From NCBI RefSeq assembly GCF_900215245.1, contig NZ_LT907842.1, positions 5,022,001 to 5,086,000 on the forward strand: a stretch of 64,000 bases of DNA, given 5' to 3'. A program made the position numbers and the translations under genes. The stretch comes from Pseudomonas fluorescens (lineage in GTDB: Bacteria; Pseudomonadota; Gammaproteobacteria; Pseudomonadales; Pseudomonadaceae). Of the stretch, positions 1 to 8,407 are shown piece by piece. Numbering within the stretch: the first letter of the stretch is position 1; each line of letters begins with the position of its first letter. The notes under the pieces were generated by a model that made no database searches, was not told where the DNA came from, and saw only the letters and a program-made list of their open reading frames with translations.

Positions 1-116
1 GGAAACAGCAGCGACAACGCATTGAAGAAGTGCGTGATGAATGGGCCCTGTTCATGCCAGTCCTTGATGCGCCCGGCAGGCAAGGCAAAACGGATATCGC
101 GACGGATGGGTAGCAT
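1..116 (-). CDS. Metal-dependent hydrolase (PF10118-like), N-terminal fragment
   Basis: Only the first 38 codons are present; the gene runs off the left edge. The translation begins MLPIRRDIRFALPAGRIKDW and continues through HEQGPFITHFFNALSLLF, which I recognise as the start of the predicted metal-dependent hydrolase family PF10118 common in Pseudomonas. The family is only weakly characterised biochemically. It lies just downstream of the SDR gene on the same strand (15-bp gap), so it is probably the third gene of the BVMO/SDR operon. Too little is visible to check metal ligands. Confidence 0.6.
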   Translation of the reverse strand, partial: MLPIRRDIRFALPAGRIKDWHEQGPFITHFFNALSLLF

Positions 117-131
117 GGTGCGTGCTCCTGT

Positions 132-1022
132 TCAGAGACGGGGTTCGTCGTTGGGTTCAAACACCGGCGTGCGTGGTTTGGGCGCCATGCGCTTGCTGGC
201 GAACACCACCAGGGCTTGATAAGCCGCAGGCAGGCAGCGGGCGAGCAGGTCGAGGCAGTACGCGTCGCGGCCGATCAGTACGCGGCGTTTGTTCTTGCGC
301 ACACCTTGCAGAATGACCTTGGCGGCGTGGTCGGCATCGGTGATGAACAGCTTTTCAAAGTCGGCGCGGGCCTGTTGCTCGCTGTGGATCAGAAAGCCGG
401 TCATGTTCGCGTCGATGCGGCTGCTGCGGCAGATATCGGTGCGAATACCGCCGGGGTGCACGCAGGTGGCGGACACGCCGCAGCGTTGCAGGTCGAGTTC
501 CTGGCGCAGGGATTCGGTAAAGCCGCGCACGGCAAACTTGGTCGCGTTGTAGCCGCTCATGCCCGGTTGGGCAAACAGGCCGAATACGCTGGAGGTGTTG
601 ACCACATGCCCGTCGCCGCTGGCTTTCAGGTACGGCAGAAACGCCTTGGTGCCGTGCACCACGCCCCAGAAGTTGATACCGACGATCCATTCCAGGTCGG
701 CGTAGTCCACACCTTCGACGGTGCTCGACAGCGCCACGCCGGCATTGTTGAAGATCAGGTTGACCTGGCCGTGGTCGCTCACGCAGCGCGCGGCCCAGGC
801 TTCGATGGCCTGGCGGTCAGCCACATCCACGACCTGGGTGGTGACCTTCACCGGCGACAGTGTCGAGGTCTTGATCAGCGCCAAGGTTTGCTCCAGCCCT
901 TGGCTGTTTTTGTCCGCCAGGGCCAGGTGGCAACCTTCCCGTGCCAGCGCCAGGGCCAACGCGCGGCCCATGCCGGAAGCCGCGCCGGTGATAGCCGCCA
1001 CGCGGCCGTTGAATGACTTCAT
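132..1022 (-). CDS. Short-chain dehydrogenase/reductase
   Basis: This is a 296-residue classical SDR. The start MKSFNGRVAAITGAASGMG carries the Rossmann motif GAASGMG at about residues 13-19. NNAG sits near residue 90, and the active-site serine (SSVFG) and YxxxK (YNATK) follow. An NAD(P)-dependent alcohol/ketone oxidoreductase is expected. I start at the ATG that overlaps the end of the upstream monooxygenase by 4 bp (ATGA), which implies translational coupling; a longer in-frame extension upstream lies wholly inside the monooxygenase gene. From memory, an SDR/BVMO/esterase set near an alkane hydroxylase was described in P. fluorescens DSM 50106 (adhF1), and the arrangement here is alike. 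Confidence 0.88.
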   Translation of the reverse strand: MKSFNGRVAAITGAASGMGRALALALAREGCHLALADKNSQGLEQTLALIKTSTLSPVKVTTQVVDVADRQAIEAWAARCVSDHGQVNLIFNNAGVALSSTVEGVDYADLEWIVGINFWGVVHGTKAFLPYLKASGDGHVVNTSSVFGLFAQPGMSGYNATKFAVRGFTESLRQELDLQRCGVSATCVHPGGIRTDICRSSRIDANMTGFLIHSEQQARADFEKLFITDADHAAKVILQGVRKNKRRVLIGRDAYCLDLLARCLPAAYQALVVFASKRMAPKPRTPVFEPNDEPRL

Positions 1023-2557
1023 GACAGGCTTCCTTCGGCAGTGGCGTTTGGCGCTGTCATCACGTGGGGGATGGCGTGCGGCGGTGCCAGGGCAACCACA
1101 TAGTCCTTGAGCGCGAAATGCCGGGTGACTTGCTTGAAACGCCAGGTCGAGCCGGGCCACAACGTGGTGTTCTTGCCGGTGCGTGGGTCGAGGTACCAGC
1201 TTTGGCAACCGCCGGTATTCCAGATGGTGCGTTTGAGTTTGTCCTGCAGTTGCAGGTTGTAGGCGCGTTCCACCTCGGGCTTGACGTCGACCGTGGCGAT
1301 ACGCTGGCGCTGCATGTGCTGGAGCGCATCGAGGATGTAGGTGACCTGGGCCTCGATCATCAGAATCATCGAGTTGTGCCCAAGGCCGGTGTTGGGGCCG
1401 ACGATCAGAAACAGGTTCGGATAACCCGGCACCGTGGTGCCTTTGTACGCATGGGCGCCGTCGCGCCACGCGTCCATCAGGTCTATGCCGTCGCGGCCGA
1501 TGATGCAATCGCGGGGCAGGGGGTCGCTGGCCTGGAAACCGGTGCCGAAAATCAGGCAGTCGGCCGGGTGCTTGATGCCGTCGGCCGTGATAACCCCGTC
1601 GGCTTCGATACGCAGCACCGGGTCGGTCACCACCGCGACATTGCTGCGCGACAGCGCCGGGTAATAGTCATTGGAGATCAGCACACGCTTGCAGCCGATG
1701 GTGTAGTCCGGCGTCAGCGTTTTGCGCAGGGACGGGCGGGCCACTTGTTTATGCAGGTGGCGCACAGCGATTTTCTGCACCATCTTCATCAGTTTTGGGT
1801 GCAAGGCAAAGCCTACGACGCGGCCTTCGAGTGCCCAGTAAAACGCGCCGCGTACCAGGCGCTGCGTGAACGGCAAGTGCTTGAAGGCCCAGCGCTCGAT
1901 GCGCGAAATGTCGCGGTCGGGCTTGGGCATAATCCACGGCGGCGTGCGCTGGAACAGGTCGAGGTGCGCCACCTGCGGCGCGATCTGCGGCACGAACTGG
2001 ATGGCACTCGCGCCGGTGCCGATCACGGCGACGCGTTTGCCCTTTAATGAATAGTCGTGGTCCCACTGCTGGGAGTGGAAGCGCTTGCCCTTGAAGCTGT
2101 CCAGCCCCGGAATATCCGGCAGGGCCGGGCGCGACAAGCCGCCCATGCCCGACACCAGCACCCGCGCGCTGACCTGTCGGCCATTGTTGAAGCTCAGTTG
2201 CCAGCGTTGCTGCTGATCATCAAACACCGCGCGTTGCAGGCCCATGCCGAAGCGCAGGTAGGGCGCCAGCGCGAAACGCCGCGCGCACTGCTCAAGGTAC
2301 GCACGGATCTCCGCCTGCGGGGCGAATTGCCGCGTCCAGTCCGGGTTCGGCGCAAACGAAAACGAATACACATGGGACTGCACGTCGCAGGCGCAACCTG
2401 GGTAATGGTTGTCGCGCCATGTGCCACCGAGGGTTTCGGCCTGCTCGGCGATGAAGAAGTCGCTGAGCCCGGCTTCCTTGAGTTTGATCGCCATGCACAG
2501 GCCGGCGAAACCTGAACCGATGATGGCGATGTCGATTGAATCACTGTGGGCATTCAT
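1019..2557 (-). CDS. Flavin-containing Baeyer-Villiger-type monooxygenase
   Basis: This 512-residue protein has an N-terminal FAD dinucleotide motif (GSGFAG, residues 14-19) and a second Rossmann motif (GTGASA) for NADPH. Between them is the type I BVMO fingerprint FxGxxxHxxxWD, seen as FKGKRFHSQQWD. Such enzymes insert oxygen next to a carbonyl, turning ketones into esters or lactones. It is first in a minus-strand operon with the SDR and diverges from an alpha/beta-hydrolase, giving the set alcohol dehydrogenase, BVMO and esterase. I infer subterminal alkane or alkanone oxidation because alkB lies 1.6 kb away. The substrate cannot be read from sequence. Confidence 0.9.
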   Translation of the reverse strand: MNAHSDSIDIAIIGSGFAGLCMAIKLKEAGLSDFFIAEQAETLGGTWRDNHYPGCACDVQSHVYSFSFAPNPDWTRQFAPQAEIRAYLEQCARRFALAPYLRFGMGLQRAVFDDQQQRWQLSFNNGRQVSARVLVSGMGGLSRPALPDIPGLDSFKGKRFHSQQWDHDYSLKGKRVAVIGTGASAIQFVPQIAPQVAHLDLFQRTPPWIMPKPDRDISRIERWAFKHLPFTQRLVRGAFYWALEGRVVGFALHPKLMKMVQKIAVRHLHKQVARPSLRKTLTPDYTIGCKRVLISNDYYPALSRSNVAVVTDPVLRIEADGVITADGIKHPADCLIFGTGFQASDPLPRDCIIGRDGIDLMDAWRDGAHAYKGTTVPGYPNLFLIVGPNTGLGHNSMILMIEAQVTYILDALQHMQRQRIATVDVKPEVERAYNLQLQDKLKRTIWNTGGCQSWYLDPRTGKNTTLWPGSTWRFKQVTRHFALKDYVVALAPPHAIPHVMTAPNATAEGSLS

Positions 2558-2850
2558 AGGCAGGCCTCATAGAGGGAGCGCTGGGAGGGCATCGGGTGTG
2601 CTCCTGTGTTTTTGTTTTGTCTTTTAGATAGAACACCATTGCAAAGGAAAAATGAATTATTTATTCTAAAAAAGATTTTAAATAATCTACCTGAAAATAT
2701 CGCCTACGCTAGGACCTTGTTCCGCATGTGCGACTTATCCGACGGACGAGCGCTGCATGCATGAAGTTTAGGTCCAGGGTGTGGACGATGGCTGAGGCCT
2801 TGATCAATAACGGTCAGGTCGCCAGCGGCAGGGAAGCAGAGGACCGAGCT
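2558..2850. promoter_or_regulatory. Divergent promoter region, BVMO operon / hydrolase
   Basis: This 293-bp stretch between divergent genes holds an AT-rich core (about 2625-2705), in sharp contrast to the GC-rich genes on either side, with the near-palindrome GATT-TTAAAT-AATC around 2673. Promoters for both directions probably lie here. I cannot assign -35/-10 boxes with confidence. The region also contains alternative in-frame upstream starts for the hydrolase (GTG at 2728, ATG at 2788). Confidence 0.4.
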
Positions 2851-3849
2851 ATGGCTGTCGAATGGGTTGTCGCTGCGGGTGTGCTTGTGGCCGCAAGCGT
2901 TGTGTTATGGGGGTTCAGTGCCTGGATGACGCAGCGCATTGAAGCGGCCGTTCCGATCAACGGGCGCTTCGTGGAGGTCGATGGCGAGCGCTTTCATTAT
3001 GTAGAGGAAGGTCAGGGCCCACCGTTGGTGATGATTCACGGGCTGATGGGCAGCAGTCGCAACTTGACCTATGCCTTGTCCAGCCAGCTGCGTGACCGCT
3101 TTCGCGTGATCACGATTGATCGTCCGGGGTCGGGCTATTCCAGCCGCCATGCAGGTACGGCGGCGGATCTGCCGGCCCAGGCTCGGCAAATCGCGGCCTT
3201 TATCAAGACGCTCGACCTGGATAAACCGCTGGTGTTGGGGCACTCCCTCGGCGGGGCGATAGCCCTGGCGCTGGCGCTCGATCACCCTCAGGCGGTGTCC
3301 GGGTTGATCCTGGTGGCGCCGCTGACCCACCCGCAGCGCATGTTGCCGCTGGTGTTTGTGTCGCTGGCAGTGCGCCCGGCGTGGTTGCGGCGCTGGCTGT
3401 CGCACACGCTCACGGTGCCTGTCGGCCTGCTCACCCGAGGTTCGGTGGTGAAGGGCGTGTTCGCCCCCGATGCCGCGCCGCCCGACTTTGCCACACGCGG
3501 CGGTGGCTTGCTCGGTATGCGTCCTGACAACTTCTACGCCGCTTCCAGTGAGATCAACCTCGTCAATGATGACCTGCCCGACATGGTCAGGCGCTACCCG
3601 CAATTGACCCTGCCGATCGGGTTGATGTACGGCGCGCGCGACAACGTGCTCGACTTCCAAAAGCATGGCCAGGGCCTGGCAAGCAAGGTGCCGGGCCTGA
3701 AATTGCAGGTGCTGGAGGGCCGTGGCCATATGCTGCCGATCACCGCCACAGAGCGCGTGGCAGCGCTGGTGGATCAGGTCGCCAAGCGGGTCACGCCGGC
3801 CGCGAGTGCGACGGTGCTGCGTCCGGCCTTTGCCTTGGCGAGCAAATAA
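2851..3849 (+). CDS. Membrane-anchored alpha/beta-hydrolase (esterase-like)
   Basis: This is a 332-residue alpha/beta-hydrolase. An N-terminal hydrophobic segment (residues about 4-23) would anchor it in the inner membrane. The oxyanion strand reads MIHGLMG, the nucleophile elbow is GHSLGG (Ser132), and the acid and His follow as YGARD and GRGHML. I chose the ATG at 2851 because an AGAGGA ribosome-binding site precedes it and the membrane segment starts at once; starts at 2728 and 2788 are also open. Divergent from the BVMO operon, it would logically hydrolyse the ester made by the BVMO (compare estF1 of P. fluorescens). The substrate is inferred. Confidence 0.8.
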   Translation: MAVEWVVAAGVLVAASVVLWGFSAWMTQRIEAAVPINGRFVEVDGERFHYVEEGQGPPLVMIHGLMGSSRNLTYALSSQLRDRFRVITIDRPGSGYSSRHAGTAADLPAQARQIAAFIKTLDLDKPLVLGHSLGGAIALALALDHPQAVSGLILVAPLTHPQRMLPLVFVSLAVRPAWLRRWLSHTLTVPVGLLTRGSVVKGVFAPDAAPPDFATRGGGLLGMRPDNFYAASSEINLVNDDLPDMVRRYPQLTLPIGLMYGARDNVLDFQKHGQGLASKVPGLKLQVLEGRGHMLPITATERVAALVDQVAKRVTPAASATVLRPAFALASK

Positions 3850-4166
3850 ATGTGCAACCCGACTCGCGGTTCGATGGCGTCGAAGCTTGCCCTAGACACC
3901 TGGCCAAACGGCTGAAAAAGAGACTGCCCGGTCACGTGAGAATGGTTCCAAGAAACTAGTTGACGACCTAACGATTCCGCGCTATTTATTTAAAAAATTA
4001 TTTCAATGTCTAATTTGAAACAGTTTTTGAAATGCCTAAGAGCGAATAAAATAATGAAAAAAACGCCTTTTATCGCATCGCTGAATTCTCGCCGCCATCA
4101 GTGCTGCGTGCCCCTGATGAATGCCGCGAATCTTTGCCTGCCGCGCCGCTGCGTGCGGAGGCTGCC
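3850..4166. promoter_or_regulatory. alkB upstream region, AT-rich
   Basis: This 317-bp non-coding stretch between the hydrolase and alkB has an AT-rich section from about 3980 to 4065 containing an inverted repeat (listed separately) and runs of A and T. It is the likely alkane-responsive promoter. No regulator gene (AlkR/AlkS-like), rubredoxin or rubredoxin reductase is present nearby, so those must be encoded elsewhere. Confidence 0.45.
4001..4020. promoter_or_regulatory. Inverted repeat TTTCAA-N8-TTGAAA upstream of alkB
   Basis: The arms are TTTCAA and TTGAAA with an 8-bp spacer ending in AAT. A matching element with the same spacing lies upstream of fadE at 8408-8427. A shared operator for the alkane/fatty-acid genes is my inference; no known binding consensus is claimed. 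Confidence 0.4.
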
Positions 4167-5447
4167 ATGAATCAGACCCTCGCAACCGCACACGTCTGGA
4201 CCGACGCCAAACGCCATTTGTGGTGGCTCGGCATCCTGCCCCTGGCAACCCCGTTGCTGTCCGGCGCCCTGGCAATCACCACCGGCGTGCAGCAACTGTG
4301 GTGGGTCGGCGTAGTGGTGATCTTCGGCTTGATCCCGTTGATCGACGGCCTGCTGGGTGAAGACGTCAGCAACCCGCCCGAGTCCGCGGTCAGCAACCTC
4401 GAATCCCAACGCTACTACCGCTGGATCGTCTACACCGGCGTGCTGTTTGTTATCGCTTCGGTGGTGATCACCGGCTGGTTGGCCGCCGGTGGTATCGAAT
4501 GGATCATCAACGGCGGCTTGCTGCATGCCACCGCGACCCTTGACCCTGCAGGCGGCTTGGCAAGAACCGCAGCATTCATTACTGCGCGCACTGAGCTGCA
4601 CGGTGAGGTCAGCGCGTTGACTTATTTGGGTATGGCAATGTCCACGGGGGCCGCCACTGGCATCGCGATCAACACCGCGCATGAGCTGGGGCACAAACCC
4701 AAACCGCTGGAAGTGTTCCTGGCCAAGGTCACCCTCGCGCCGACGTTCTACGGGCACTTCTACACCGAACATAACCGTGGTCATCATGTACGCGTTGCCA
4801 CACCGGAAGACCCGGCCAGCTCACGCCTGGGTGAAAGTTTCTGGGCGTTCCTGCCGCGTTCGGTGTGGTTCAGCGCCGTGTCGGCGTGGAACCTGGAGCG
4901 CGAGCGGCTGCGCAAACTCGGCCTGCCGGCCTGGCACTGGAAGAACGCCGTGCTCAGTGCCTGGATGTACAGCGTGGTGTTGTGGGGGGTGATGATTGTC
5001 TGGTTGGGCGCGGCGGTGATTCCGTTCCTGATCATTCAGGGTGTCTACGGGTTCTCGTTGCTGGAAGTGGTCAACTACGTCGAGCACTACGGGCTTAAAC
5101 GCCAGAAGTTGCCCAACGGTCGTTATGAACGGTGTTCGCCTCGGCACTCGTGGAACAGCAACCGGATTGTCACCAATATCTTTCTGTTCCAACTTCAGCG
5201 GCATTCCGACCACCATGCCAACCCCACGCGTAGTTACCAGTCGTTGCGCCACTTTGATGAATCACCGCAATTGCCTTATGGGTACGCGAGCATGATTGTC
5301 TGGGCCTACGTGCCGTACTTGTGGCGGCGGCGCATGGACCATCGAGTACTTAATCATTATGCCGGGGATATTACCCTGACCAATCTTCAACCTTCGCAAC
5401 GGTTGAAGTACCTGGAGAAGTACAGTAACAGTGCCACGCCATTCTAA
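4167..5447 (+). CDS. alkB: Alkane 1-monooxygenase
   Basis: This is a 426-residue integral-membrane non-haem di-iron hydroxylase that converts alkanes to 1-alkanols using electrons from rubredoxin. All the diagnostic motifs are present: HELGHK (172-177), EHNRGHH (201-207), NYVEHYG (303-309) and LQRHSDHH (343-350). Several hydrophobic helices flank them. I start at ATG 4167 (GGAG seven bases upstream) rather than an open GTG at 4101. Compared with the P. putida GPo1 AlkB sequence as I recall it (401 residues), there are roughly 30 extra residues between the second transmembrane pair and HELGHK, about residues 108-148. Downstream genes encode Pra-like activators, a FadL porin and beta-oxidation enzymes. 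Confidence 0.95.
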   Translation: MNQTLATAHVWTDAKRHLWWLGILPLATPLLSGALAITTGVQQLWWVGVVVIFGLIPLIDGLLGEDVSNPPESAVSNLESQRYYRWIVYTGVLFVIASVVITGWLAAGGIEWIINGGLLHATATLDPAGGLARTAAFITARTELHGEVSALTYLGMAMSTGAATGIAINTAHELGHKPKPLEVFLAKVTLAPTFYGHFYTEHNRGHHVRVATPEDPASSRLGESFWAFLPRSVWFSAVSAWNLERERLRKLGLPAWHWKNAVLSAWMYSVVLWGVMIVWLGAAVIPFLIIQGVYGFSLLEVVNYVEHYGLKRQKLPNGRYERCSPRHSWNSNRIVTNIFLFQLQRHSDHHANPTRSYQSLRHFDESPQLPYGYASMIVWAYVPYLWRRRMDHRVLNHYAGDITLTNLQPSQRLKYLEKYSNSATPF

Positions 5448-5475
5448 GCTGACGTAATACAGGCTTTGTGTAACT

Positions 5476-5500
5476 CGCGATCTGTGTATCGCGCGGGTTT
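5476..5500 (+). terminator. Weak hairpin downstream of alkB
   Basis: A 6-bp stem CGCGAT/ATCGCG with a 6-nt loop is followed by CGGGTTTT. It may be a weak terminator or attenuator between alkB and the next gene. The stem is short and the T-tract poor. Confidence 0.3.
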
Positions 5501-5581
5501 TCATCGCCCAGGTTTTACCGATTGAGTGGTCAGTAAGTTGTTTGACCCGACAACAATAATTTCAAGGGAAGGACGTACATT

Positions 5582-6076
5582 ATGCAAAGCCCTGCCACGT
5601 TCACCGCGCATGTCGTATTGGCCGCCCTGGGCCTGATTGTTTACCAGCAGGCCCAGGCGGCGCGGATCGAGCCCGCCGGCAGCGCCTTTACGGCGCAAGG
5701 CCCGATCAGCTTTTCCAAAGGCGCGCTGATCAGTGCCGACTGCACCATCAAGGTCGCCGGCAAAGTTGCCGCCGATGGCGCATCGGTGAATGTCGATAAA
5801 GTTGAATTCGAGGGCGGCCTCAAGTGCAGCCGTGTCGAGGCAATCAACTTGCCGTGGGTATTAGTTGCCAAAGATACCAAGCGCGGTTCCATGTCGAAGA
5901 TCAGTGTGGATGTGCACGCGTTTGGCCTGGGTGGCAAGTGTGGTCCGTCCACGGCCGACGGGACGTGGGATAACGCCACTGGCAAGTTGGAAGCCGCCAA
6001 TGTACCGATTGGCGAAGACTGCACGATCAAAACGGTGTCGATCAAGATGCCGCCGACTTTCAAAGTCGTCGAATAA
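5582..6076 (+). CDS. Pra-like alkane oxidation activator (first of two)
   Basis: This 164-residue exported protein has an N-terminal signal peptide ending AQA before ARIEP. The mature part has four cysteines (DCTIKV, LKCSR, KCGPST, EDCTIK). It resembles the Pseudomonas 'protein activator of alkane oxidation' family (PraA/PraB), small secreted proteins reported to stimulate growth on alkanes, probably by aiding substrate dispersal. It lies 134 bp after alkB with a GGAAGGA ribosome-binding site. The C-terminal pattern CGPST...W..ATG.L.AAN....DC is shared with the next gene, so the two are tandem paralogues. I cannot say which is PraA and which PraB. Confidence 0.7.
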   Translation: MQSPATFTAHVVLAALGLIVYQQAQAARIEPAGSAFTAQGPISFSKGALISADCTIKVAGKVAADGASVNVDKVEFEGGLKCSRVEAINLPWVLVAKDTKRGSMSKISVDVHAFGLGGKCGPSTADGTWDNATGKLEAANVPIGEDCTIKTVSIKMPPTFKVVE

Positions 6077-6210
6077 ACCCATCCGAAGGGTGTAGCGGTA
6101 ATTGAATTGAAATTTGGCTGGAAAGGGACGTTCTGCAGTTTCACCGTGACTTCTCGTTCATGGCCATTACCCCTGGCGAAATGACTCGCCATAACATGTG
6201 AGGAAAAACA

Positions 6211-6714
6211 ATGAAAAGCTTGAAAACTCTCGTGTCGTTGACTGCTCTGGCTGTTTGCATGGGCGCTGCTTCGATGGCCACTGCGGCTTCGATCAGCCCG
6301 GAAGGTCCTTTCACCACCACCGCAGGCTCCATCGTCGTGCAGTCACCGTCTTCATTCGGGGGCTCTGTGACATGCGGCATTACCTTCAGCGGTAATGTCA
6401 GTGGCGGTGTGGCCACCATCAACAATGCGGCCCTGACCGGTGGCGGCCTGTGCGCGTTGCCAACCCTCAAAAGCATCCCGTCGCCAGGCTGGAAGCTGAC
6501 CGCATTGTCGGGCGCAGTAGGCCAAGTGGAGAACGTGGGTTACACCATCAAAAAAACCATCGTACTTCCTGGCACCGACTGCGGGCCGTCCACCATCAGC
6601 GTGGCCTGGAACCCTGCGACTCACACGTTGACCGCGGCTAACCAGGCGCTGAGCGGCGGCTGCAACATTGTCTCGCTGACCACCACTGCCGCCGGCCTGA
6701 CCGTTAACCCATAA
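6211..6714 (+). CDS. Pra-like alkane oxidation activator (second of two)
   Basis: This 167-residue protein has a clear signal peptide (MKSLKTLVSLTALAVCMGAA..., cleavage after ATA). The mature region is rich in Gly, Ser, Thr and Ala with cysteines at VTCGI, GLCAL, DCGPST and GGCNI. The last third matches the preceding protein (CGPST...W..ATH.L.AAN.....C). It belongs to the PraA/PraB group, secreted and lacking enzymatic motifs. An AGGAAAA ribosome-binding site precedes the ATG. The context between alkB and fadL supports a role in alkane access to the outer membrane. Confidence 0.72.
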   Translation: MKSLKTLVSLTALAVCMGAASMATAASISPEGPFTTTAGSIVVQSPSSFGGSVTCGITFSGNVSGGVATINNAALTGGGLCALPTLKSIPSPGWKLTALSGAVGQVENVGYTIKKTIVLPGTDCGPSTISVAWNPATHTLTAANQALSGGCNIVSLTTTAAGLTVNP

Positions 6715-6758
6715 CGGGCGCGCAGTGCAGAACGAAGGGTTGATCACCCGTTGAAAAA

Positions 6759-6800
6759 CCGGTGCCTCGCAAGAGGTGCCGGCTGACGTGGTAAGCCGGC
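6759..6800 (+). other. Overlapping hairpins between the pra-like gene and fadL
   Basis: The first stem (6759-6782) has 10-bp arms closed by a GCAA tetraloop, with two G-T wobbles. Its 3' arm overlaps the 5' arm of a second stem GCCGGC/GCCGGC (6778-6800). The two are mutually exclusive. They may be an mRNA-processing or attenuation site; no T-tract follows. Confidence 0.35.
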
Positions 6801-6834
6801 AATGCCGGGAGCGCATAATAATAAGGAGTGCCGC

Positions 6835-8286
6835 ATGATCACTAAGAAACAACAGGCTCACACACTGCTGGGGCTGGCATTACTGGGGGGGCTGATGATG
6901 ACAGCGCCCGTGCAGGCGGGTGGTTTCTCCACGCCGACGTACGGTGCCCCTGGATGGGGTCGGGCGTTCGGCGGCGGTTCTCTGTTCAAGAACGACCCTA
7001 GCTCTGCTTACAACAACCCGGCGGCCATGGCATTTGTCGACCAGGCCGTGGTTCAACAGACCGTCGACTATGCGCGTGTGAAGATTAAATACAGCGGCCA
7101 GGCTTACGATTACGCCGGTAACCCAGCATCCAATACCGCCGTGATGCCCGATGGCAGCTTTGACCCGAGTACGGCAGTCGTCAACAACAATGACGGTGGC
7201 CAGGGCGGCTTCACTGCCTGGTTGCCGACCGGTTTTCTGGTTATCCCGATGGGTGACCGTTTTGCATTCGGCCTCAGTCAGGTTGTGCCACAAGGGATGC
7301 GTACCACCTGGAATGAAAACTCCAAGTTTCGCGACTTCGCCGTGGACACCAAAATCGAAACCGTCGGCCTGACGGGTTCCTTATCGTTCAAGGTGCGTGA
7401 CGACTTCTCCATCGGTGGTGGCATGATCGTCCAGCGTAGCCAAGGCTTTGTCAGCCAGAACATCGATCTGTTCTCGGCGGCGTCGGTCTCTCCCGGGTTG
7501 GGCAATGGGGCGTTTCCGTCGGGCGTCGGCAGCGCACTGATGCGCGTCAAGGTCGATAACGTTTCCGTTGGCTGGTTTACCGGCGTTGTCTGGAAGCCGA
7601 CTGAGCAGGACTCGTTGGGCCTTAACTACCACGCCAAAATCAAAAACAAGATGACCGGTAAATACAACATCCGGGCGGATGTGTTGAACAACGGCTTGAT
7701 GACCGACGACACCGTCTTCGGTACCGGCAAGACGCTGGTCGAAACGGCGTACCCTGGCCTGAAGTTGTACCCCAACGGCGCCAATGCCAGCACGCAGCTG
7801 GATATTCCGGCGACTGCCGCAATCGACTGGGTGCACCAGTTCAACGACCGTTGGACCTTGGGTGTCAGCGCGATGTGGACGCAATGGTCATCCTTCAAGG
7901 ACCTGACACTCAAGTCCGAAGGCTCGACGATCGTTGCCATTCCCTACAACTATCGGGATGCCTGGATGTACTCCGTGGGGGGAGATTTCAGAGCTACGGA
8001 CGAGCTGACCCTGCGCGCCGGTGTGGCGTATGACCAAACCCCGACGCGCAACTCGACCCGCGATCCGCGTATCCCTGACGGCGACCGTTACTTTGCATCG
8101 CTGGGTGCCGGTTACGATATCAAGGCCATTCCAGGCTTGTCGCTGGACGCCGCGTATTCGCACCAGTTTGTTCAGAAGGTCAACATCAGAACCCAGAACG
8201 TTGATCGTCTTGGCGGCGGTCGTCTCGACGGTACGGCTGAGTCTTCAGGCGACATTGTCAGCCTGTCAGCCACCTACAAGTTCTAA
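6835..8286 (+). CDS. FadL-family outer membrane hydrocarbon/fatty acid transporter
   Basis: This 483-residue outer-membrane beta-barrel has a signal peptide (MITKKQQAH... ending VQA) followed by GGFSTPTYGAPGWGRAF. The conserved FadL-type N-terminal hatch pattern N.P.AMAFVD (NNPAAMAF) is seen at about residues 61-68, and the protein ends in an aromatic residue (SATYKF). FadL proteins pass long-chain fatty acids and hydrophobic compounds across the outer membrane. An AAGGAG site supports the ATG at 6835. Its place between the Pra-like genes and fadE suggests it imports alkanes or the derived fatty acids. The family is sure, the substrate inferred. Confidence 0.88.
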   Translation: MITKKQQAHTLLGLALLGGLMMTAPVQAGGFSTPTYGAPGWGRAFGGGSLFKNDPSSAYNNPAAMAFVDQAVVQQTVDYARVKIKYSGQAYDYAGNPASNTAVMPDGSFDPSTAVVNNNDGGQGGFTAWLPTGFLVIPMGDRFAFGLSQVVPQGMRTTWNENSKFRDFAVDTKIETVGLTGSLSFKVRDDFSIGGGMIVQRSQGFVSQNIDLFSAASVSPGLGNGAFPSGVGSALMRVKVDNVSVGWFTGVVWKPTEQDSLGLNYHAKIKNKMTGKYNIRADVLNNGLMTDDTVFGTGKTLVETAYPGLKLYPNGANASTQLDIPATAAIDWVHQFNDRWTLGVSAMWTQWSSFKDLTLKSEGSTIVAIPYNYRDAWMYSVGGDFRATDELTLRAGVAYDQTPTRNSTRDPRIPDGDRYFASLGAGYDIKAIPGLSLDAAYSHQFVQKVNIRTQNVDRLGGGRLDGTAESSGDIVSLSATYKF

Positions 8287-8300
8287 ACCCACCACGGATC

Positions 8301-8325
8301 GAGCACCCGGCGCATCCTGGTGCTC
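8301..8325 (+). terminator. Hairpin after fadL-type gene
   Basis: The 7-bp stem GAGCACC/GGTGCTC encloses an 11-nt loop, 15 bases after the stop codon. There is no clear U-tract, so termination would be partial or Rho-dependent. Confidence 0.35.
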
Positions 8326-8407
8326 GCAGCTGAAACTGTCCGGATTGCTGCTCCAGCCGGCTGACGCGTTCAGCCCTTTGTTGTTGCGCAAACGCATTAA
8401 ATAAAAA

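Noticed and set aside
1023..1508. N-terminal extension of the SDR
   Set aside because: The open frame continues upstream but lies wholly inside the BVMO gene and starts at TTG with no ribosome-binding site; the 4-bp overlapping ATG is the proper start.
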